Of a DNA stretch of 50,471 nucleotides, positions 8,600 to 16,806 are shown in pieces. The position numbers were made by a program, and so were the translations under genes. The notes under the pieces were generated by a model. That model searched no databases. It was given only the letters and a program-made list of their open reading frames with translations, and was not told where the DNA came from. How positions within the stretch are numbered: position 1 is the stretch's first letter; every line of letters begins with the position of its first letter. The DNA is from Pseudomonas duriflava (GTDB lineage: Bacteria > Pseudomonadota > Gammaproteobacteria > Pseudomonadales > Pseudomonadaceae). The stretch lies in NCBI RefSeq assembly GCF_007830155.1, contig NZ_VLKY01000020.1, positions 1 through 50,471 of the forward strand. The letters run 5' to 3'.

Positions 8600-9499
8600 A
8601 TGCATTTACGCGAGCTAGATTTAAATTTGCTTGTGATCTTTCACCAGTTACTGATCGACCGGAGTGTGTCCAAAGCGGCTGAGAACCTAGGAATGGCACA
8701 ACCGGCAGTAAGTAATGCACTAAAACGCCTGCGCAACGCACTTGCTGATGACCTGTTCGTGCGCACTTCGCTAGGCATGGACCCAACACCCTATGCAGTC
8801 CAGCTGGCCGAACCGGTGTCTCATGCAATTACCACATTGCATAGTGCCCTTAACCGACACGACCACTTTGATCCCGCCACAGCGCAAAAACGCTTTACGG
8901 TGGCAATGACCGACATCGGCGAGATCTATTTCATGCCGCGGCTGATCAAGCGGTTACTGGTCTCAGCTCCAGGTATTTCGGTCAGTACCTTGCGCAGTCA
9001 TGCTAGCTTATCTGAGGGGCTAGCCAACGGCGATGTTGACCTTGCAGTAGGCCTGCTTCCAGACCTGCAGGCAGGATTCTATCAGCGACGGCTGTTCCAT
9101 CATCGCTACGTTTGCCTTTGCCGCAAAGGGCATCCGATTACTCGCAGTGCCATGACTCAAGCACTTTTTTGCCAATATGGCCATGTAAGGATAGTGGCCG
9201 CCAGCACAGGGCATGGAGAAATAGACACATACATGCAGCGCGCCGGGCTTGTACGTGATATTCGGCTAGAAGTCCCACACTTCGTTGCTGTAGGCCATAT
9301 ACTGCAAAACACTGACCTGATCGCTACTGTACCCGAACGCTTCGCCCAGAGCTGCGTTGGTCCGTTCGGGTTGACTACCGTAGCATTGCCGTTGCCTCTG
9401 CCCGAAATAGCCATCAACATGTTCTGGCACATGCGATTCAATCGTGATCCGGCTAATATCTGGTTTCGCAACTTGATGTTCGAGCTGTTCAGCGATTAG
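8600..9499 (+). CDS. nahR: LysR-type activator, NahR-like
   Basis: This 299-residue LysR-family regulator has a winged helix-turn-helix at residues 1-60 (MHLRELDLNLLVIFHQLL and AENLGMAQPAVSNALKRLR) and a C-terminal effector domain. It resembles NahR of salicylate/naphthalene plasmids along its whole length, with shared segments such as FTVAMTDIGEIYFMPRL, DLAVGLLPDLQ and EVPHFVAVGHILQ. NahR binds salicylate and activates the divergent degradation operon, and the gene arrangement here is the same. The ATG at 8600 follows GAGAG. Two inverted NahR-type boxes lie in the 144-base divergent promoter region. Confidence 0.9.
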   Translation: MHLRELDLNLLVIFHQLLIDRSVSKAAENLGMAQPAVSNALKRLRNALADDLFVRTSLGMDPTPYAVQLAEPVSHAITTLHSALNRHDHFDPATAQKRFTVAMTDIGEIYFMPRLIKRLLVSAPGISVSTLRSHASLSEGLANGDVDLAVGLLPDLQAGFYQRRLFHHRYVCLCRKGHPITRSAMTQALFCQYGHVRIVAASTGHGEIDTYMQRAGLVRDIRLEVPHFVAVGHILQNTDLIATVPERFAQSCVGPFGLTTVALPLPLPEIAINMFWHMRFNRDPANIWFRNLMFELFSD

Positions 9500-9557
9500 T
9501 GGCCAGCGGCTGCACCAGCAACACTTGCGCAGCCTGTTTTATCGGTTGAGCTGTTGC

Positions 9558-9938
9558 TTAAACGTTATCGGCCGTTTGCACACTCAACGGCAGTCCAGCA
9601 ACCGAGGCGTACGTGACAATAACAATGGTCTCTTCGTCACCAGTGGTGCCCCGGTGAGTATCATTCACCGACTCTGGGAACGCTTCCCCAGCCTTGATGG
9701 TTCTAGAGCGCCCGGTGGCAAGCTCCTCCACAGTCATCTGCCCAGAAAGGATATAGGCAGCATTTGGCATCGGATGAGTATGCCATGGCAGTGACGTATG
9801 TGCTGGAATGGTCATGCGTACTACGGTCAGTTGCGGAACGCCCTCTGGATATTTTTCATACCTTTTACCATTCCAGGACTCCTCACTCTGGACCAAGGTC
9901 TCAGCGTACGGAGCACATGCACAGCTGTGTTTAGTCAT
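9558..9938 (-). CDS. Small single-domain cupin protein
   Basis: This 126-residue protein is one cupin barrel. Motif 1 shows the metal-binding histidines in PWHTHPMPNAAYILSG with a following Glu (MTVEE), and motif 2 is weaker (FPESVNDTHRG). An N-terminal extension has two cysteines (HSCACAPY). Such small cupins act as sensors, isomerases or dioxygenase-like enzymes, and the substrate cannot be read from sequence. GGAG lies before the ATG. It converges with nahR, leaving a short gap, and lies on the same strand as the DHA2-type efflux gene upstream (73-base gap), so it may be the last gene of the LysR-MFS-cupin transcript. Confidence 0.7.
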   Translation of the reverse strand: MTKHSCACAPYAETLVQSEESWNGKRYEKYPEGVPQLTVVRMTIPAHTSLPWHTHPMPNAAYILSGQMTVEELATGRSRTIKAGEAFPESVNDTHRGTTGDEETIVIVTYASVAGLPLSVQTADNV

Positions 9939-10011
9939 CTCAGTGTTTCTCCAGTCGGTAAATACAAGTCCCTGACGATAAGGCTCAGGCTATTAGCTGC
10001 AAACCTGCTCT

Positions 10012-11382
10012 TTATTGCGTTGCGACAAATGCTTGCTTTGCTGCAAAGAGATTCACACTAATACTGAGCAGTAGTGCCAGCACCGCGAGCAGCATTGCCT
10101 CGGACATACCTTTGGCAAATGCTGCCGGATCGGCATGTCCAATCAGGGCACCAAAGATCGCGACCCCCACCACCCCACCTAATTGCCTGGCCGATGCCAT
10201 GAACCCGGAAGCAATACCTGCATCATGCTGGCTCACGGAAGACAACATGGAATTAGTGATCGACGGTACTGAACTGGCGCTACCGATACCAACTAACATG
10301 AGTGCGGCATTAAGCAGCCACGGGGAGGAGCTGTGCAGGTTCATCTGGGAAAGCGCCACGAAGCCCATGATCTGTAGGCTGAACCCCGTGGTGATGATGT
10401 GTAGAGCGCTTACACGTCGTGCTATTCGTGAGGACACCATGGTTGAAATCGTCAGCACTGCCGTCAATGGAATGAATGACAGGCCAGTGGTAAAGGCGTC
10501 GTAGTGAAGAATGTTCTGGAAATAAATACTGAAGACGAATACCGTGCCAAAAAAGGTGAAATTGATCACCGCGCCCGCCAGCGACATAGTCATTAACACC
10601 CTATTAGTTGCCAGCCTTGGTGGCAACATTGGATCCTTGACTCGACGCTCGATCCCCATAAATAGCCCGGCACAAATGATCGCTACGGTAATCGCTGACA
10701 ACGTCTGTATATTCCAGCCCTGAGCACCCGATTCGGTCAATGCAAAGGTTAGGGTTGCCAGGCATATCACGATGCAGATCTGCCCTGCCACATCAAATTT
10801 CTTGTCGACGCGGGGCGAGGCCGGCGCGAAGCGCATAATCAGACCGATAGCAAGTAGCCCAAGCGGGACGTTGATCAAAAAGACACTGCGCCACCCCAAA
10901 TATTGGATAAGCAAGCCGCCAAGGACTGGCCCCGCGGCCAAGGCAATCCCACCGCAGGCGCCCCACATGGCGACAGCCGACTTGCGTCTATCCGAATCTT
11001 GAAAGGATAAACGAATAAGAGTCAGGGATGTCGGGACCAATAGAGCAGCACCCGCCCCTTGAACGGCACGCATGGTGATCAGGGTCGTCATGTCGTTTGC
11101 CAAGCCGCATCCGACCGAGGCTGCGGTGAACACTGCAAATCCTGTAGCAAAGGTAGACTTGGCGCCGAACTTGTCACCAAAGGCACCGCCTAGTATTAAC
11201 AACGCGGAAAAAACCAGGGCGTAACTATTGACCACCCATTCAAGGCCGGTCAGATCGGTATTGAAGGCTGTCTTGAGCGCCGCAAGGCCAACATTGACAA
11301 CGCTTACGTCTAGCTGCACTACAAGAAATCCCATGCAGGTAGCCACTAGAATGGCAGGAAGTGAAGGACTGTTCTTGACCAT
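10012..11382 (-). CDS. DHA2-family (EmrB/QacA-type) drug:H+ antiporter
   Basis: This 456-residue inner-membrane transporter is of the 14-helix DHA2 branch. The first helix carries VVQLDVSVVNVGLAAL, the D1-type motif of the branch, and the fifth helix region has GPVLGGLLIQYLGWRSVFLINVP, the antiporter motif C area. It would export small hydrophobic compounds in exchange for protons. It follows a LysR gene on the same strand (39-base gap), and that LysR gene is divergent from the tautomerase/nitroreductase operon. Export of aromatic or quinone compounds handled by that operon is inferred from position only. Confidence 0.82.
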   Translation of the reverse strand: MVKNSPSLPAILVATCMGFLVVQLDVSVVNVGLAALKTAFNTDLTGLEWVVNSYALVFSALLILGGAFGDKFGAKSTFATGFAVFTAASVGCGLANDMTTLITMRAVQGAGAALLVPTSLTLIRLSFQDSDRRKSAVAMWGACGGIALAAGPVLGGLLIQYLGWRSVFLINVPLGLLAIGLIMRFAPASPRVDKKFDVAGQICIVICLATLTFALTESGAQGWNIQTLSAITVAIICAGLFMGIERRVKDPMLPPRLATNRVLMTMSLAGAVINFTFFGTVFVFSIYFQNILHYDAFTTGLSFIPLTAVLTISTMVSSRIARRVSALHIITTGFSLQIMGFVALSQMNLHSSSPWLLNAALMLVGIGSASSVPSITNSMLSSVSQHDAGIASGFMASARQLGGVVGVAIFGALIGHADPAAFAKGMSEAMLLAVLALLLSISVNLFAAKQAFVATQ

Positions 11383-11421
11383 CGGGGATTCACGAAAAAT
11401 GTTTAGTAGGATTCATGCCTA

Positions 11422-12324
11422 TCATGAGCAGTGCTGGCAAAGCTTGACTAGCTCATCGACCACATAGCGGACCTTGGGTCTTAAGTGCGAAACCTTCGGC
11501 CACACTGCATGCACATCCACCGCCTCTGGTTCAAAGCCCTGCAATACCTCTACCAGCCTACCGGCATTGATGTCCTCCTCGAGCAGGCTACGTGGCATCT
11601 GGCACAACCCTATTCCAGCTACAGCAGCTGTAATCATGACCTCACCGTCGCCGATCTGATGGGTCGAGGGCGGCGCATACCGCACCGTTTCGCCCTCAAG
11701 GTTTACTCGCCAGCTCAATGGCTGACCTCGTCTATGCCCGACAATGCAATGATGGTGGGCTAGATCCGTGAGGTTTTGCGGCTCCCCGGCCCGAGCCAGG
11801 TAACTAGGAGACGCACAGATCACCCAACGTTGGCGGGTCAGCAGACGTGCTACCAGACCACTGGTGTCCTTGAGTTCCCCAAAGCGCACCAGCAGGTCAA
11901 TGCCCTCTTCGATCGGATCGACCAAGTGATCCGAAAAGGTAATGTTGAGTTGCAACGCTGGGTATTTATGAGCGATCTGGAACAACAGCGGCGCCCCCAT
12001 ACGACGACCAAAGGCCACTGGCATATCAACCCGTAATCGCCCGGACGGCTCGTGATCTCCTGGACCGAGTCCTCGTTCGGCAGCGCTGATCTCTTCGAGG
12101 CCTGCCGAACAAGCCGAGAAATAGGCCTCGCCGTCGGCGGTAAGACTGATGCGACGAGTTGAACGGTGAAAAAGCTGCGTGCCCAGACGCTCTTCCAGTC
12201 GCGCAATGGATTTGCCGACGGCTGATTTGGAAATACCAAGGCGCTCGGCAGCTTCGGTGAAACTGTGAGCTCGTGCAGCTACGACGAAGGTTAAAACACC
12301 TTGCAAGGTATCAGTGGGAAGCAT
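11422..12324 (-). CDS. LysR-family transcriptional regulator
   Basis: This 300-residue regulator has an N-terminal winged helix-turn-helix (about 10-68, with SFTEAAERLGISKSAVGKSI and LFHRSTRRISLT) and a LysR substrate-binding domain. It belongs to the DsdA/CrgA-like branch shared with the regulators at 15149 and 18783, which suggests duplication within one subfamily. It is divergent from the operon beginning with the tautomerase gene at 12544, with a 219-base promoter region that contains an inverted repeat at 12339-12355. It probably controls that operon and its own transcript, which also carries the efflux gene. The effector is unknown. Confidence 0.85.
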   Translation of the reverse strand: MLPTDTLQGVLTFVVAARAHSFTEAAERLGISKSAVGKSIARLEERLGTQLFHRSTRRISLTADGEAYFSACSAGLEEISAAERGLGPGDHEPSGRLRVDMPVAFGRRMGAPLLFQIAHKYPALQLNITFSDHLVDPIEEGIDLLVRFGELKDTSGLVARLLTRQRWVICASPSYLARAGEPQNLTDLAHHHCIVGHRRGQPLSWRVNLEGETVRYAPPSTHQIGDGEVMITAAVAGIGLCQMPRSLLEEDINAGRLVEVLQGFEPEAVDVHAVWPKVSHLRPKVRYVVDELVKLCQHCS

Positions 12325-12338
12325 GATGACAGGCTACT

Positions 12339-12355
12339 GTAGATATTAAGTCTAC
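12339..12355. promoter_or_regulatory. Putative LysR-type operator (GTAGA-N7-TCTAC)
   Basis: A perfect 5-7-5 inverted repeat lies 15 bases upstream of the LysR start codon, within the divergent promoter region. The geometry and place suit an autoregulatory LysR site. The repeat at 19689-19705 has the same 5-7-5 geometry. Confidence 0.4.
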
Positions 12356-12543
12356 CCATATGAGAACTATAGGCTGTTTATCGATTAAGATTTCTACACT
12401 AGCATGAATTATTCTCGAAAGGGGCCCCACTTTTATAGGGCAACTCACTACGCAGTGCTTTGTTCACCTAGCAAGCGAGAAACCGAGCGAAAAGGCTACG
12501 GACTTCTCTACCCTTTTAAACCTTTATCAAAGAGGAATATTCC

Positions 12544-12741
12544 ATGCCTGTAGTACGTGTCAGCTGGTTCGAAGGTAAAGAGCACGCCGCTAAAGAAGCC
12601 GTTGCTAAAGAAATCACCGAAAGCATCGTCAAGAACACCGGTACTGATGCAAATTATATCTATGTCATTTTTGAAGACATCGCGCCAGCCGACTGGGCAG
12701 GTGCTGGCAAGCTATTCGGTAGCGCACCCGACAAGCCCTGA
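12544..12741 (+). CDS. 4-oxalocrotonate tautomerase-family protein
   Basis: This 65-residue protein of the tautomerase superfamily works through an N-terminal proline exposed after Met removal (MPVVRVSW). The beta-alpha-beta pattern is clear: strand 2-8, helix about 13-32 (AAKEAVAKEITESIVKNTG), strand about 37-43 (IYVIFED). Length is typical. Position 11 is Lys within GKEH, where canonical 4-OT has Arg11, so a different keto-enol substrate is likely. AGAGGA lies upstream of the ATG. It opens an operon with an ABM monooxygenase, nitroreductase and SDR, consistent with handling enol or quinone intermediates. Confidence 0.8.
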   Translation: MPVVRVSWFEGKEHAAKEAVAKEITESIVKNTGTDANYIYVIFEDIAPADWAGAGKLFGSAPDKP

Positions 12742-12810
12742 TTTATCTGTGCATCAGCTGATGCATCATCCCGCTCGTCTGCTGACGGCATCATCAAAGG
12801 AGACCTTCTT

Positions 12811-13164
12811 ATGCATCCCTATATTTCCTGCTTGTTCACCCTTGCGGTAAAACCTGAGAAATTCGCAGAGTTCAAAGCCTTAATTGCTCAGATCGTTCCT
12901 GCCACACAAAGCGAGCCTGACACTCTGGTCTACGAGTACAGTGTCAATGAAGACAACAGTACGGTGCACATTCTGGAGCGCTACAAGGCCGATGCCATAG
13001 TGAGCCATGTCGACAATACCTTTGCCCCTTTCGGCAAGCGTTTCCTTGAACTGTGCACTATCACCAGCCTGACCGTTTATGGCACGCCCGACGCAGAAAT
13101 CCGCAAACGCCTGGACCCGTTCGGTGCCGTGTACATGACGCCGTTCGACGGCTTCAGCCGCTAA
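12811..13164 (+). CDS. Putative quinol monooxygenase (ABM domain)
   Basis: This 117-residue protein has an antibiotic-biosynthesis-monooxygenase (ABM) ferredoxin-like fold at about residues 5-95. The family features are an early strand with VKPEKFAEFKALI and a second half with DTLVYEYSVNEDNSTVHILERY, whose ERY/EXW element is typical. Cofactor-free members such as YgiN oxidise quinols and related phenols. AAGGAG lies 8-9 bases before the ATG. It sits between the tautomerase and the nitroreductase, spaced by about 70-80 bases on each side and probably co-transcribed. The exact substrate cannot be told. Confidence 0.75.
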   Translation: MHPYISCLFTLAVKPEKFAEFKALIAQIVPATQSEPDTLVYEYSVNEDNSTVHILERYKADAIVSHVDNTFAPFGKRFLELCTITSLTVYGTPDAEIRKRLDPFGAVYMTPFDGFSR

Positions 13165-13245
13165 TAGCTGCAACGTGCGCAGACCCGAATCTACTCATCG
13201 GGCTGTGCCGAAGTCAGCTCTTCACCTGTTTTTCAAGAGATAGCT

Positions 13246-13860
13246 ATGTCTGCCATTGCCGAAACCATCAAAACCCGAATTTCCGCCAACAGCTATGACC
13301 CGGAACGTACATTATCGGATAAGCAGATCGTTGAACTGATCGAGCTGGCCACTCACGCCCCGTCAGCGTTCAACCTGCAGAACTGGCGGTTCGTGGCCGT
13401 GCGTAGCCAGGCGGCCAAGGAGCGCCTGTTGCCTTTGGCATATGGCCAGCAGAAGGTTGTGGATGCAGCGGTCACCTTTATCGTCTGCGGCACTTTGAAG
13501 CCCCATGAAACCCTACCTGCCTCGCTCAAACCCTCTGTCGACGCTGGCATTCTCGACCAGCTCACCTACGATAGCTGGGTTGGTGCGGCGCACGGCATGT
13601 ACAGTGAAAACCCAGTGCTGCAACGTGACGAAGCTATCCGCTCCGGTTCACTGGCCGCCATGACGTTGATGCTGGCTGCGGCAGGACAAGGCCTGGTCTC
13701 GACTCCAATGATTGGCTTTGACCAAGGCGCAGTGGCAGAAGCCTTCGGCCTGTCGGCGGATGAAGTCCCTGTGATGATGGTTACCATCGGCTACGCTGGC
13801 TCAGTCAACTGGCCGCAGAAGCCGCGTAAGGCTGTTCAAGACATACTTGAGTTCGTTTGA
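13246..13860 (+). CDS. Nitroreductase-family FMN oxidoreductase
   Basis: This 204-residue flavoprotein of the nitroreductase superfamily shows the FMN-contacting segments: an N-terminal basic stretch RISANSYDPER, then THAPSAFNLQNWRFVAV, the family's 'APS..N.QPW.F' motif, and the C-terminal region with GYAG. It would reduce nitro groups, quinones or other electron-poor substrates with NAD(P)H. In Bacillus the nitroreductase MhqN belongs to the quinone-stress regulon that also contains an extradiol dioxygenase, an esterase and DoxX-type proteins. Homologues of all three lie a few kilobases downstream. A member of the MhqN/HadB-like branch is likely. Confidence 0.8.
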   Translation: MSAIAETIKTRISANSYDPERTLSDKQIVELIELATHAPSAFNLQNWRFVAVRSQAAKERLLPLAYGQQKVVDAAVTFIVCGTLKPHETLPASLKPSVDAGILDQLTYDSWVGAAHGMYSENPVLQRDEAIRSGSLAAMTLMLAAAGQGLVSTPMIGFDQGAVAEAFGLSADEVPVMMVTIGYAGSVNWPQKPRKAVQDILEFV

Positions 13861-13937
13861 TCACAGCTCAGGTCTGGAAGGAACGGCTAGTCTGAATAGG
13901 GCTCGAACCTTCTACATACGTTCTTGAAGGAGTCATA

Positions 13938-14732
13938 ATGAAAATCGATTTGAGCGGTAAACGTGCGCTAGTTACCGCCTCAACCGGCGGTATTGGCTAT
14001 TCCATTGCCAAAGGCCTCGCTAAGACCGGTGCAATGGTCATTATCAATGGCCGCAGCGACAAATCCGTCAATGACGCAGTTGTGCGCCTGCAGACAGAAT
14101 TACCAGGTGCTTCGATCTCTGGCATCGCTGCTGATCTGGGCAGCGCACAAGGCGCAGCAGCCTTGGTCAGCAGTGCAGGTGAGATCGACGTCTTGGTCAA
14201 CAACGCTGGCATTTATAGCACCCAGGACTTTTTCGAAACCAACGACGAGGTTTGGGACCAATACTGGGATACTAACGTAATGTCCGGCGTGCGCCTGAGT
14301 CGTGCGCTGTTGCCGGCCATGATAGAAAAAGGTTGGGGACGGGTCGTATTCGTCGCCTCCGAGTCGGCACGCAATATCCCTGCCGACATGATTCATTACG
14401 GCGTCTCGAAGACTGCTCAACTGGGTCTGGCCCGCGGCCTAGCCAAGCGGGTTGCGGGCAGCGGCGTGACCGTCAACAGTGTACTGCCGGGGCCGACTTT
14501 GTCTGACGGCGTGTCCAGAATGATGCAGGCCGAGGTCGAACGTACCGGCAAGTCATTAGAGGCTGTAGTGGTAGATTTCATCAAGGAGCACCGCCCTACC
14601 TCAATCATTCAGCGTGCGGCGACCACCGAAGAGGTGGCCAACCTGATCGTCTATGTCTGCTCGCCTCAGGCCAGCGCCACTACCGGCGCCTCGCTGCGGG
14701 TCGACGGTGGCGTGGTTGACGACATCGTCTGA
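13938..14732 (+). CDS. Short-chain dehydrogenase/reductase (SDR)
   Basis: This 264-residue classical SDR has the cofactor motif TASTGGIG (13-20), NNAG at 88-91, and a catalytic Ser (141 or 143), Tyr154 and Lys158 (HYGVSK). Two features are less common: the N-terminal motif is ASTGGIG rather than TGxxxGIG, and there is a long insert before the C-terminal RVDGG segment (about 193-225, with DGVSRMMQAEVERTGKS), as in the subfamily often annotated as oxidoreductase next to tautomerases. GAAGGAG precedes the ATG. It is the last intact gene of the operon and is followed directly by a terminator. The substrate is unknown. Confidence 0.82.
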   Translation: MKIDLSGKRALVTASTGGIGYSIAKGLAKTGAMVIINGRSDKSVNDAVVRLQTELPGASISGIAADLGSAQGAAALVSSAGEIDVLVNNAGIYSTQDFFETNDEVWDQYWDTNVMSGVRLSRALLPAMIEKGWGRVVFVASESARNIPADMIHYGVSKTAQLGLARGLAKRVAGSGVTVNSVLPGPTLSDGVSRMMQAEVERTGKSLEAVVVDFIKEHRPTSIIQRAATTEEVANLIVYVCSPQASATTGASLRVDGGVVDDIV

Positions 14733-14735
14733 TGT

Positions 14736-14769
14736 GTCGGGGTAGCGTAGCCCGCCGCCCCGACCTTTT
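14736..14769 (+). terminator. Rho-independent terminator of the tautomerase-SDR operon
   Basis: GTCGGGG (14736-14742) pairs with CCCCGAC (14758-14764) and is followed by CTTTTC. It begins three bases after the SDR stop codon, so it closes the operon. Confidence 0.7.
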
Positions 14770-14786
14770 CTCAAGGGAATCCTGGC

Positions 14787-15043
14787 TCAGGCCGTAGTCG
14801 AGGACGATATGGCGTATGCTGCGCAGGTGCTTTTCGATCACGCCACCAATAACTGGCGAGATGTCATTTTACCAAGATTGATGTACCGACCTTTATCTTT
14901 ACCGATGAGTACAGTAGCCAGCACTGGATGAACTCGGTCATCGTGCAATCCATGCCTACATCCATAGAAAGGCGATCACTTTTTGGCGTTCAAGAATCCA
15001 GAAATTTGCCGTCGACCTGAGCCGTTTTCTCGATAATGCCTGA
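14787..15043 (+). pseudogene. C-terminal relic of an alpha/beta hydrolase
   Basis: Three frames together give the last third of an alpha/beta hydrolase: AYAAQVLFDHATNNWRDVI, then IDVPTFIFTDEYSSQHWMNS after a lost base near 14878, then DHFLAFKNPE followed after another shift by FAVDLSRFLDNA and a stop at 15041-15043. The segments fit the 'NVPTL.F.GEYS' strand, the catalytic-His region (GDHFLAFKNPE) and the C-terminal helix of such esterases. The N-terminal part with the nucleophile is absent. It lies directly behind the operon terminator, so it is an older neighbour that has been truncated. No start or ribosome binding site is present. Confidence 0.6.
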
Positions 15044-15148
15044 GCGCATTCACCGATCAGGGAACGCTACGAATCCAACAGTTCCATAAACTCTTGCCCG
15101 GCCGACTGTTTCGCTCCTTCCTCGGTCGGGCTTTTTCCAGTATCCACA

Positions 15149-16048
15149 TCACTGCCCCCAACTGGGACGTGCAAATCGCTCAGACAGAAAGTTAACCAAC
15201 GCCCTTACCTTCGGTGGCAAATGTTTACGTGAGGGATAGACGATATAGACCCCCAGTTCGATCGAGCGAAACTCAGGCAGAATCTCCACTAGCGCTCCGG
15301 TGCGCAAGTCTTCAGCCACCATAAAGCTAGGCTGCAAGGAAATCCCTCCTCCTGCTAGCGTGATACTGCGGCAGGTATCGCCGTTATTACAGCGAACGAC
15401 CGAACGCGTGCGTACGCTCTGTACCCCATTGGGACCTTCAAACGACCAGTCATTGCCACTGGAGAAGTTGGTATAAGCCACCACGCCATGTTCCGTAAGG
15501 TCTGCCAATGTTGTCACGGGGGGATGTTGCTTCAGATACTCTGGTGATGCACATAGACACATTCGCGTACTGGCCAGGCGGCGTCCAACCAGAGAAGAGT
15601 TTTCCATTCGCGCGATGCGGACGGCTGCATCGAACCCTTCCTCCACAAGGTCCACTAGCCGATCATTAAGGCTAATGTCCAGCTCTATCTTGGGAAATGC
15701 CGTCATGAAATCGGCCCAGATAGGACCCAAGTGCAGAACGCCAAAACTAACCGGCGCATTGACCCGTAGCACCCCGGTGGGCTCAGGAGCCGCAGATGAT
15801 ACCGCCTCCTCCGCGGCATCCATCATTGCCAGTACATCCTTGGCTTGATGATAGAACTGCCGCCCTTCGTCTGTTAGCGACAAGCGGCGTGTGGTTCGGT
15901 GCAGTAGCCGTGCACCTAGTCGCTCTTCCAGTCCGCTGACGTAGCGCGAAATAGCTGCCTTGGACATCTCTAGTGCCTGCGCTGCGCTGACGAAAGTGCC
16001 CTTATCGACCACTGTGCAAAACACCTGCATTTCTAGAGCACGATCCAT
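15149..16048 (-). CDS. LysR-family transcriptional regulator
   Basis: This 299-residue LysR-type protein has its DNA-binding helix-turn-helix at about residues 1-60 (TFVSAAQALEMSKAAISRYV and LLHRTTRRLSLT) followed by a periplasmic-binding-like effector domain. It is of the same CrgA-like subfamily as the regulators at 11422 and 18783. It is divergent from the F420-type reductase/dioxygenase/esterase/DoxX operon at 16157-18732, with a 108-base AT-rich promoter region, and so is its likely regulator. The ribosome binding site before the ATG is weak. The effector is not recognisable. Confidence 0.85.
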   Translation of the reverse strand: MDRALEMQVFCTVVDKGTFVSAAQALEMSKAAISRYVSGLEERLGARLLHRTTRRLSLTDEGRQFYHQAKDVLAMMDAAEEAVSSAAPEPTGVLRVNAPVSFGVLHLGPIWADFMTAFPKIELDISLNDRLVDLVEEGFDAAVRIARMENSSLVGRRLASTRMCLCASPEYLKQHPPVTTLADLTEHGVVAYTNFSSGNDWSFEGPNGVQSVRTRSVVRCNNGDTCRSITLAGGGISLQPSFMVAEDLRTGALVEILPEFRSIELGVYIVYPSRKHLPPKVRALVNFLSERFARPSWGQ

Positions 16049-16156
16049 GACTGTCTCGGTTAGTGGAACTATTAATCTTATTTACCTTTATTTATCTCAT
16101 TTTTCAAATCTATAAACTGAGCCCATCGAAACGCAAACCAATCAAACGAGGTAGCT

Positions 16157-16786
16157 ATGAAAATTACAGTAATCGGTACCGGTAACATGGGTTCGGCGTT
16201 TGCAAAACAACTGGATGCAGCTGGCCATACCGTACGCATTACCGGTCGGAACATGGCAAAAGCTAATACTCTGGCCGAATCGCTTGCTAACGTCAGCGCC
16301 TATGCTGCTGCGGATGCCCTAGGCGACAGTGATGTGGTCATCGTCGCGACGGCTTACCTGGACGCTGTTCCTGCCTTGCAGAGCTTGGGTGACCTGACCG
16401 GCAAGGTCGTCATTGACATTACCAACCCCCTAAGCGCCGACTACATGTCGCTTACCATTGGCCATGTAACCAGCGCTGCGGAAGAAATATCCAAGGCAGT
16501 ACCGGCAGCTCATGTCGTCAAGGCATTCAACACCTTATTTGCTCAGGTGTTGGCTGATGGCCCGCTGTTTGCGGATAACCAGCGCGGTAGCGTATTTGTT
16601 GCCGGTGACAGTGAACATGCTAAGCAGACTGCGGTTTCGCTGGCGCAAAGCCTTGGCTGGAACACCATTGATGCTGGCGATCTGGTCAATGCACGTTATC
16701 TGGAGCCACTGGCAGGCCTCAATATCTATCTTGGTTACGGTGCGGGCCTAGGTACTTTGGTCGCACCGGTCTGGCTGAACAAGTAA
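16157..16786 (+). CDS. NADPH-dependent F420 reductase homologue (FNO/STEAP-like)
   Basis: This 209-residue protein has one Rossmann domain starting at the N-terminus (GTGNMG at 7-12) and the family's KVVIDITNPL and VVKAFNTLFAQVLADGP segments. Archaeal and actinobacterial members move hydride between NADPH and coenzyme F420. Pseudomonads are not known to make F420, so this bacterial form probably acts on flavin or on another small electron acceptor such as a quinone. GAGG lies before the ATG. It opens the operon with the LigB-type dioxygenase (20-base gap), the esterase and DoxX, divergent from a LysR gene. Confidence 0.78.
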   Translation: MKITVIGTGNMGSAFAKQLDAAGHTVRITGRNMAKANTLAESLANVSAYAAADALGDSDVVIVATAYLDAVPALQSLGDLTGKVVIDITNPLSADYMSLTIGHVTSAAEEISKAVPAAHVVKAFNTLFAQVLADGPLFADNQRGSVFVAGDSEHAKQTAVSLAQSLGWNTIDAGDLVNARYLEPLAGLNIYLGYGAGLGTLVAPVWLNK

Positions 16787-16806
16787 TTCAATTCGGAGTA
16801 TTCACC

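Noticed and set aside
12811-13164. Genes around 12544-14732 as a phenazine or antibiotic biosynthesis cluster because of the ABM domain
   Set aside because: There are no core biosynthetic enzymes, carrier proteins or phenazine genes. The ABM domain is common in stress-related quinol monooxygenases.
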